From Schistocerca nitens (taxonomy: Eukaryota; Arthropoda; Insecta; Orthoptera; Acrididae): a DNA stretch of 64,000 nt. Position numbers and translations under genes: made by a program. The notes beneath the pieces are model-generated. The model saw nothing but the letters and a program-made list of their open reading frames with translations, ran no database searches and was not told the DNA's origin. Of this stretch, positions 57,604 to 64,000 are shown piece by piece. The DNA is taken from assembly GCF_023898315.1 (NCBI RefSeq), contig NC_064614.1:1057046432-1057110431 (forward strand). Direction: 5' to 3'. How positions within the stretch are numbered: the stretch's first letter is position 1; each line of letters starts with the position of its first letter.

Positions 57604-58030
57604 CGTTTTTTTAACCCTGTACCTTTTTTCTCCATTTCCATATTATGCCTCTTTAATTCAGCTAATTCAGCATCATTTTTCTTTTTATTCATAACTGAAC
57701 TAGCAACAGCTGCAGCAACACCGGCTATTGTACCAATTGATGCTAAATATGGTAATGCAGCCAATAATAATGGTAAAAATCCACCTTCATGTTGATTTAA
57801 ACCAGAACCATGTTTCTTTTTTGTTAGATATTCAATAATCTTTTTCACAACTGGAATACCTAGTGTAATAAGTAAATTACCACCAATTTTTTATCTCTTT
57901 TTCTTTTTTGAGCATTAGTTAAAAAATTATCAATACTATTTAACTGTTCAGTATTCAGTTTAATTTTAATACCTTTAGCTTTAATTTTACCATTAGGTAG
58001 TGTTTTATAATCAACTGTAAAGTTATTCAT
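57591..58030 (-). pseudogene. adenovirus pX-like hydrophobic virion peptide, frameshifted
   Basis: The gene starts at TCTATATAAATG (58,030) with a basic leader (KIKAKGIKIKLN). A frameshift lies near 57,890, and the rest is the 85-residue frame at 57,848-57,591. The core GGFLPLLLAALPYLASIGTI followed by AGVAAAVASSVM is a small-residue-rich hydrophobic helix preceded by GG, the hallmark of adenovirus pX/mu and related peptides. The end is strongly basic (GLKKRCKK). Two K-x-G-x-G-L sequences (KHGSGL, KKGTGL) flank the hydrophobic segment and could be sites for the adjacent protease. Predicted membrane-active or DNA-condensing virion component. Confidence 0.75.
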
Positions 58031-59469
58031 TTATATAGATTAAAAATCCCATCTACCTCATCAAGATAAAGTCCCATTCCTAATTTCCGTTTTCCATACA
58101 TAATTCCTCTAACAGCAGTAGAAGCTAATTTTTCACCTAATGATGCATCTGAACTATACATTCTCTCTTTTGCTACATTTTGTAATATTTTATCAGCTAT
58201 ATGTCTTTTTTCTATATCTTTATTATCCCTATATGCAATATCATGCTGTTTACATGCTTCATCTAATGGATTTATACCTTTATCACCTCTAGATAACCTT
58301 TCATCTAATTTTGTACCTGGTCCACAATAATTATAACCAGGTAGATGCATTTCAAATGTTAATTCATTAATTAATGTATTTATCAAGCCTTTACCATATT
58401 TTTCATTCTTCCAAAATATATGTGGTATATTATTCAAGAACCTAATTAAATATGGAGTACCTTTTGGATCATTAATTATAAAATCATTAAATTTATTAGT
58501 TAACATTTTAGTTATTCCTACTTTTTCATTGTAATAATTATTATTACCAGCCATTTCCTCACCATGAATTACCATTAATCTATCAATTAGTTGTCTAACA
58601 TCATTCATCCATATATATTCAACTGGTTTTTCACTATATTTTTTAACAAATCCTGTACCTGATTTGGTTGGGGACACATCTGAATAATCTGATGAATCTA
58701 TAGTTCGTTTTCTTTTTTGGGGGAAATAAATATCAACAATTTCTTTTATCAAATTATTGTATTTAACACCTTTACTTGATTTTATTTTATTTGGATTTTT
58801 ATCAGAATATAATGCATCTGAATTGTATAATATATCTGCATAATTTGATAGATCAACCAGATAAAATTTATCATTCAAATCATCCATAGTAACATGTTTT
58901 TTAGTTAAAAGTGTCATCAATCCATCTGTCCCTTTATATTCCTTTCCAGCAATAATTAATTTATTTCCATTAAATTTTACAGGTAATTTACCAATGTACT
59001 TAAACATTCCAACAGGTCTTAATCCAAAAACAGTATCTTCACTATTATTGATATATTTTAACATTCTTTCACTTACATCTAGAAGCATTCTTTTATTTTT
59101 TATCATCATTCTGATTAAGCATTTTTTTATTTTTTATTTCTTCATCATATTGAGTTAAAGTATCTCGTATTTCAGATTCACTTAATGTAAAATCATTAAT
59201 TGGTGCTATGTCATGATGGTGATGATATGGAATTATTTGTTTTTCTACCTCTCTATTTTCTTCAATAGCTTTCAAAACATTATCACCTATTCCTTCAAGC
59301 CCTTGTTTTACTTGTTCTATAGCATCAATAACAGGTTGATCCTCTTTTTTATATTTTTCATATTCTGTTCTTGGTTGTTTTTTCCATGTTTTAAATTGTT
59401 CTTTTAATTTTTCTACTTTTTTTCTATTACATTTAGCTTGTTTATAGCTGGATCATATTTTGTAAACAT
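58027..59469 (-). pseudogene. minor capsid-type protein with parvovirus-like phospholipase A2 domain
   Basis: The message probably starts at 59,469 (TAAATAAATG). Its first ~125 codons are a coiled, acidic segment split by a frameshift near 59,442 and ending at 59,093. The main 360-codon frame begins at 59,109 in the +1 phase, overlapping by 17 bases at a poly-A tract. Residues 20-125 of that frame (FGLRPVGMFKYIGKL to YNNLIKEIVDIYF) look like a domain I recall from insect Maverick proteins (DUF8207, unverified). A basic KRKR at 132-135 may be a nuclear signal. Residues 257-293 are a phospholipase A2 core: PGYNYCGPGTKLDE (calcium loop) and DEACKQHDIAY (catalytic His289-Asp290). In parvoviruses the same domain breaches the endosome. 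KSGTGF (149), KYGKGL (237) and KLGMGL (342) bracket the domain. Confidence 0.85.
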
Positions 59470-59479
59470 TTATTTAGAA

Positions 59480-59695
59480 TGAAAATGTGTTTATGTTGAT
59501 GTTTGTGTTGACATTTAACGTTAACGTTAACGTTTATCTTTATGTTTAATGTTTATGTTTTATGTTAAGATTTATGTTTATGTTTATGTTGACATTTAAC
59601 GTTTATGTTTATGTTAACATTTATGTTTATAATGTTGATGTTTATGTTGACATTTAACGTTTATGTTTATGTTAACATTTATGTTCAAGGGTAGC
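59480..59695. repeat. degenerate hexamer repeat (TTTATG/TTAACG)n
   Basis: An intergenic block built of TTTATG, TTGACA and TTAACG units in several higher-order copies (e.g. 'gttgacatttaacgtttatg' three times). It lies between the phospholipase gene's start and the ATPase end and has no coding potential on either strand. Confidence 0.9.
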
Positions 59696-59778
59696 GATTT
59701 GTTACCCTTATGTTCTTATGAAATGTTGTATTTTATTTCTATATTTTCCATCATTACATTTTCTTGTAATATCTATTG

Positions 59779-60391
59779 TTATAAACCAAATTCATCGTTC
59801 CAACATTTACTACATATTTCTTTAAATTCGTTAAATTTTAAATCACCACCAACAAATTCATTATAAACATGATGTAGATTTGTATCATCCTGTCTAAATA
59901 TATTTAAGAAATTCAGATTATCTCTGACTAACTGTTTAGGTTTTTTTGAGTATGTTTGAGCTAAATAAAAACAATCAATTCCTTTATGTCTACCTCTAGT
60001 AAAATATTCTCTTACTATATCTTGATTTTCTAGTATAAAATCATCAAATATTACAATTGAATTATCATCACAATCATCTAATGGTACAATGTCATCATTG
60101 CTACTAATAAATGATGCTAATGAATCACCTGTTATATCTTCAATTTTATTACATTAGTTGTTGATATTTTGATTGATCTAAGCTTTTAGAATAAATATAT
60201 ACATGTTTTATTTTATCCCAATTTAACCAACCTGGTGCTAATAAATAGTTATCAATCATTAATGTTGTTTTACCACATCCACTAGGTCCAATTATAGCAC
60301 ATCTAATTGAATTAGGTAACAGTTTACCATGCTTATTTTTTACCTTTTTCTCTGGTATTCTAATTTTTGGTTCCCAATCAATTTTGTTCAT
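59779..60391 (-). pseudogene. FtsK/A32-type genome-packaging ATPase, frameshifted
   Basis: Motor that packs DNA into the capsid. The N-terminal piece (60,391-60,149) carries the Walker A GPSGCGKT at residues 35-42. A one-base frameshift near 60,150 separates it from the C-terminal piece down to 59,779, with Walker B SIVIFDDF, the sensor-like region REYFTRGRHKGIDCFYLAQT and KQLVRDNLNFLNIF. Total size of about 204 residues is usual for Polintons. The start is 14 bases from the divergent penton gene. Confidence 0.88.
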
Positions 60392-60405
60392 TTAATTAAT
60401 AATAA
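60392..60405. promoter_or_regulatory. 14-bp bidirectional start region between ATPase and penton genes
   Basis: Only 'ttaattaataataa' minus edge bases separates two ATG codons pointing away from each other. Both starts read TAAATG. Any promoter must overlap both coding regions. Confidence 0.7.
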
Positions 60406-61077
60406 ATGAGTAGATTATTTCAATTGAGTGGTAATTCATCAGTACTTAAAAAAAGATTAAATGTACCTATTACAGATAACTTTGATAGTGTAGCATTAGT
60501 TGGTTTTTATACAACATTTTTAACACCTAATATAACATCTAAAAATAATAAATTATATTGTGATGGTGAAACAATTGTATTTCCTATTGGTCAATATAAT
60601 TTAAAAAATATAGAAAAATTTATTCATACAAAAAACCCTAATATAAATATTAAAGCAGATGAAATTTTAAATAGAGTTGTTATTGAGAGTGATAAAAAAA
60701 TATATATGGATATACTAAAAGAAGATAATATAGCACCTCTGTTAGGTTTTAGTAATCAAACAATTAATCCAAAACAAAGAACTGTTGCTAATGATGTACC
60801 TAAAATTATACCATTTGAATTAATTAATAGTAATTTTAATTTAGCTGATGGTATGTATATAAAGCATAATGATCATTTTCATAGAGAAACTAATATTATT
60901 GCTTCTTTTATACCAAATATTGAATTTGGTGCACCAATAATATATGAACCATCTCATCCATTATTTGTTCCTATTCATGATAAAATATATGATTTAGAAG
61001 TAACTATAACTGATGACAATGATAATTTAATTGATTTCAATGGGGCACAAATAACAGTTATATTGGAGATGAAATGA
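60406..61077 (+). CDS. penton / minor capsid protein candidate
   Basis: An intact 223-residue frame from a TAATAAATG start. The pattern is beta-rich with loops (VALVGFYTTFLTPN, YCDGETIVFPIGQYNLKN, FIPNIEFGAPIIYEP) and ends LIDFNGAQITVILEMK. That matches the closing pattern of single-jelly-roll penton-like proteins of Mavericks. It directly precedes the capsid candidate (20 bases between stop and next start), the usual Polinton order. Assignment rests on position, size and pattern, without a clear sequence motif. Confidence 0.65.
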   Translation: MSRLFQLSGNSSVLKKRLNVPITDNFDSVALVGFYTTFLTPNITSKNNKLYCDGETIVFPIGQYNLKNIEKFIHTKNPNINIKADEILNRVVIESDKKIYMDILKEDNIAPLLGFSNQTINPKQRTVANDVPKIIPFELINSNFNLADGMYIKHNDHFHRETNIIASFIPNIEFGAPIIYEPSHPLFVPIHDKIYDLEVTITDDNDNLIDFNGAQITVILEMK

Positions 61078-61097
61078 CACATTTTTCTTCTTAATAA

Positions 61098-62329
61098 ATG
61101 AAGAAGATTGAAAGCTATCAATTTCAATCATTTCCAGTGAATGACAAAACAAAAAATTACCTAAATATTCCCAATAAGGATACAGAAATTAATATACATG
61201 TTGGTGATGGATGGTTGCATCCTAATATGGCTCAATTGTACATGAATTTTAGTATTATTAAAAATGATGGAACTGATTATCCAACATATGATGGAAAATC
61301 CAATAAGATGCTAATTGATAACTATGTAGCAAAACTATTTGACATTATAACCATAAGAAAGGGTAATCATGTTTTATCTAGAATTGAACATCCATTTATT
61401 TCATCATCAGTTCTGTTGCATTTAACATCATGTGTTACTGATAAAATAAGTATGGAAGGACATATAGTTAACAATGGAAAATTAAGAAAGAAGAAAAATG
61501 AATTATTATATCCATTGGAAATGTTAGGTGGATTTTTAAAGATTATGAAGAAATGATGTTTGAAGGTGATCTTACTGTATGTTTCACATGGTCATAAAGT
61601 GCAAATGATTGTATTTTGAGATGGGCTGATTATAATGATGCCAGAGTTGAAATTAAAGATACACTTCCAAGTGAAGGTAAAATCATAGTTGAGAATATGG
61701 AAATTCGTGTACCTGTTGTTAAATTTGAACCTAATTATGAACTTGAACTACGAGAAAATATACTGAAAAATCCTAAAATACCAATATCATTCTATGAAAT
61801 ACAGACTATAGAAATTGCTGGATTAAATGGTAAGACAAATTTCGAATTAGACATCACAAATTATTATAACTCAATGGAATTTGATATGCCTTACTTTATA
61901 TTTGTTGTATTTCAAACTAATCGTAAAAATAATCAATTGCTTGATTCATCATTATACGATCATGTTATGTTACAAAACCTATATCTGAAAAATGGAAGAA
62001 ATGAATTATTTCCTCAAGAAATGTGGAATTTAGATCCACCATACGAATATTTGAAAGCTTATGATTCATTTCGTGATTTTAAAAGGCTAAAACAAATTGG
62101 AGATGGAAATGTTGATATTAATCCATATAATTATATAACAAATTACCCTATTTATGTAATTAATATGGCACATAGAAAAAATACAGTAGTTACACAAAAA
62201 ACAAGTATGAAGTTATGTGCTACTTTTAAGGATAAAATACCTGATAATACACTAGCCTACATAGTCATGTATGGAAAGAAAAATCTCACTTATGATGTAC
62301 AACACAGAATACTGACAGAGAACTTTTAA
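61098..62329 (+). pseudogene. major capsid protein candidate, frameshift plus nonsense
   Basis: Starts at TTCTTAATAAATG. The first piece is 152 residues to 61,556. A frameshift near 61,545 leads to a frame containing one TAA at about 61,597, then 237 residues from 61,616 to 62,329. A complete product would be about 410 residues. Text such as INIHVGDGWLHPNMAQLYMN, FDIITIRKGNHVLSRIEHPF and WNLDPPYEYLKAYDSF suggests a double-jelly-roll shell protein. The place after the penton gene supports this. No diagnostic motif exists, so confidence is moderate. Its stop overlaps the stop of the convergent zinc-ribbon gene by three to four bases. Confidence 0.6.
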
Positions 62330-63159
62330 TCCCATATATCAATATCTTCATCTTCATCTTCTTGTTTCTTATTCTCATTTTCTTCATGTTTCTTTTTCTC
62401 ATTTAAAAATTGTTCCCATATACTAATATTACGTTTTGTGTTTTGTATTTTTATTTGATGTTCAATATTTAATAGTTCAGCTATTTTTGCAATTATATAT
62501 TTGTATGGTAATGCCTTACCTTTGTAATAGTAATTAAACATCTCAAATAACTCTATAATACGATCCTTTTCAGTAAACATATCAACTATTGCACCATTTT
62601 CTATAGTTATACGTAAGTTCATTAAATGTTTAATAAAATATTTAAATCTATATTTTTTATTATTATGAACACTTACTTTATCCGGATTACAATTATAGCA
62701 TCTTGTACCATCACTACTCCATTGTGAACAATTTTGACAATATTCAGGTGCATAATATTCAGATGGATAATGTATATTATCAGGTATATCATTTTGAACT
62801 GCTTTTTCGAATTGTTGAACTAGTCTACTATCATCATTTTTTACATTATTCTGAATGTTACTGGTTTCCTTTGTATGATATCTATTTTTTCTATCTTGAT
62901 TAATACATTTCTTACATATAGATCTTGGTTTACCTAATTTCATTCCATATTCTGATATATCTTTTATCATCTCACATTTAGTACATTTTTGTACTGTTTC
63001 ATTTTGAATGTTACTGGTTTTCTTTGGCTGATATCTGTTTTTTCTATCTTGATTTATACATTTCTTACATATTGACCTTGGTTTACCTAATTTAAGTCCA
63101 TATGCAGATATATCTTTTACCATATCACATTTGGTACACTTCTTTGACATGTTGTCCAT
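62326..63159 (-). CDS. tandem zinc-ribbon protein, possible transcription factor
   Basis: An intact 277-residue frame from a TAATAAATGG start. Two near-identical ~51-residue repeats (CTKCDMVKDISAYGLKLGKP and CTKCEMIKDISEYGMKLGKP, each followed by RSICKKCINQDRKNRY) form CxxC...CxxC ribbons. A third ribbon is YCQNCSQWSSDGTRCYNC at about 140-157. The following helical segment YRFKYFIKHLMNLRITIENG to LPYKYIIAKIAELLNIE faintly recalls VLTF3-like late transcription factors of large DNA viruses, but this is weak. The end is very acidic (EDEDEDIDIWD). The near identity of the two repeats implies recent internal duplication. Confidence 0.65.
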   Translation of the reverse strand: MDNMSKKCTKCDMVKDISAYGLKLGKPRSICKKCINQDRKNRYQPKKTSNIQNETVQKCTKCEMIKDISEYGMKLGKPRSICKKCINQDRKNRYHTKETSNIQNNVKNDDSRLVQQFEKAVQNDIPDNIHYPSEYYAPEYCQNCSQWSSDGTRCYNCNPDKVSVHNNKKYRFKYFIKHLMNLRITIENGAIVDMFTEKDRIIELFEMFNYYYKGKALPYKYIIAKIAELLNIEHQIKIQNTKRNISIWEQFLNEKKKHEENENKKQEDEDEDIDIWD

Positions 63160-63196
63160 TTATTATATAAAAAAATGTAAGTATTTGCTGTCCACT

Positions 63197-63209
63197 ATTT
63201 GTTGTCTAT
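63197..63209 (-). promoter_or_regulatory. shared 13-mer upstream of zinc-ribbon and SAP/PolB genes
   Basis: ATTTGTTGTCTAT (plus strand) occurs here, 38 bases before the start at 63,159, and at 52,945-52,957 and 53,071-53,083 before the SAP-like gene. Confidence 0.5.
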
Positions 63210-63224
63210 GTTTTATATATGTAA

Positions 63225-63532
63225 ATATATTGTATATATTATTGTTTCATCATCATTCATTGTATATATGTATATATTATATAAACATCATTATTAGTAG
63301 TTGTATATAAGTAAATATTTAGAATAACCAACACCATCTATAATTGTATATATGTATATATGTTGTATATGTTATATTTATTAATATATGTATTGTATGT
63401 ATTGTATATTATTGTTTCATCATCACTCATTGTATATATGTATATATTATATAAACATCATTATTAGTAGTTGTATATAAGTAAATAATTAGAATAACCA
63501 ACGCCATCTATAATTGTATATATGTATATAGT
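63225..63532. repeat. two-copy 170-bp subterminal tandem repeat
   Basis: The block 'attgtttcatcatca.tcattg' to 'ataaccaac.ccatctata' occurs from 63,241 and again from 63,411. Its left-end counterpart is present essentially once. Confidence 0.85.
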
Positions 63533-63700
63533 ACTATCTAAAAGAGACACTTTATGCATTTCCCTAATTTTGTGGTTGTATCATTGTAAAAATATGAACA
63601 ATAGCTGATTTCGATGTAAAATGGTCTAAAAATAGCTATAAAATAGGGTTTAAATAGCTGATTTTGGTAATTGGTCCAGAACATACATTCCCCATTTACT
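63360..63700 (-). repeat. right terminal inverted repeat
   Basis: Inverted partner of the left end. Inward of it the AT-rich subterminal sequence is repeated again with a 170-bp period. Confidence 0.9.
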
Positions 63701-63706
63701 AATATG
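63701..63706. repeat. target-site duplication, right (AATATG)
   Basis: Matches 49,342-49,347 exactly. Confidence 0.93.
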
Positions 63707-64000
63707 CGGTCAGCATCGCGCTACCTCTGTCACTGGTATCGATAGTCACCTCCTTTGTGACTTATCTTTGGTTTTCCTGGTGGAGGTAGGGAGGATCGGA
63801 GTGGCGACAGTGAGTTGTGAACGGCACATGACGGAAAGAGAAGGGCTGGAGCAGCAGTGCCTGGCGGCGGTATCTGGTTGGGCAGATTTGAGTTGAACAT
63901 CGCATGTACCCAGCCGGATACCAGAGCGACTTGTCGAATGTTGGGCAGCCGCTAAAGGAGGTGACGAAGGAGTTCTGGTGACGGGGACCTCCTACCGTTA
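63707..64000. other. right flank, no gene recognised
   Basis: GC-richer host DNA continuing from the left flank at 49,341. No convincing coding frame. Confidence 0.5.

Larger units (their letters stand above)
49348..63700. mobile_element. Polinton/Maverick (adintovirus-like) element, complete length, coding-damaged
   Basis: 14,353 bp bounded by inverted repeats that begin AGTA, each with an immediately flanking copy of AATATG (49,342-49,347 and 63,701-63,706). A 6-bp duplication and ends starting AG are hallmarks of integrase-mounted Polintons. Contents fit the family: protein-primed polymerase B, retroviral-type integrase, FtsK/A32-type ATPase, adenain, penton and capsid candidates, plus accessory genes. 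The element is strikingly AT-rich compared with the flanks. Most genes have a frameshift or nonsense codon. Confidence 0.95.

Noticed and set aside
54130-62329. Alternative genetic code or stop read-through in the Polinton
   Set aside because: The in-frame stops include both TAA and TGA, normal genes of the element end in the same codons, and frameshifts are equally common. Decay explains all of them.
63707-64000. Coding exon in the GC-rich right flank
   Set aside because: No frame shows a protein motif or splice-site pair that I can support.

Overview
The window is insect-type nuclear DNA, most likely from an orthopteran such as a locust. The evidence is large introns, three correctly phased exons of one animal-type gene, many copies of a tRNA-derived SINE of a kind I recall from locust genomes, RTE and CR1-like LINEs, and Tc1/mariner debris. 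The species call rests on memory of repeat families, not on a search.

Bases 1-26,300 hold the 3' end of one host gene, read right to left. It is an AMP-forming acyl-CoA synthetase / luciferase-like enzyme with exons at 25,745-25,942, 18,583-18,748 and 14,357-14,496. Splice phases agree and a polyadenylation signal lies at 14,202. An antisense, catalytically dead RTE element sits in one intron. A nearly intact RTE element (1,456-4,762), mariner/Tc1 fragments and SINEs surround the gene.

Bases 26,300-49,340 are repeat-rich and hold no recognised host gene. Main items are a mariner derivative with inverted repeats of about 335 bp, a three-level nest (old LINE, then SINE, then CR1-like LINE with a 905-codon frame), foldback MITEs, a 1-kb inverted duplication, a LINE carrying two SINEs, and an endonuclease-type LINE carrying another.

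Bases 49,348-63,700 are a complete Polinton/Maverick (adintovirus-like) element of 14,353 bp with terminal inverted repeats and a perfect 6-bp target duplication (AATATG). It encodes protein-primed DNA polymerase B, an integrase with a chromodomain-like tail, a packaging ATPase, an adenain-type protease, a pX-like peptide, a capsid-type protein with a phospholipase A2 domain, a fibre-like protein, penton and major-capsid candidates, a Bro/DUF3627 protein, zinc-ribbon proteins and a short secreted matrixin-like remnant. Replication genes lie left, the integrase and protease/minor-virion block in the middle, and the ATPase/penton/capsid block right. Most genes carry a frameshift or nonsense codon, so this copy is probably dead although its ends are nearly identical.

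The strongest new-looking signals are in this element. Fourteen of its genes start at a T-run followed by TAAATG, resembling poxvirus late promoters. A recurrent K-x-G-x-G-[L/F] motif brackets the phospholipase domain and recurs in the pX-like protein, suggesting sites for the element's own protease.
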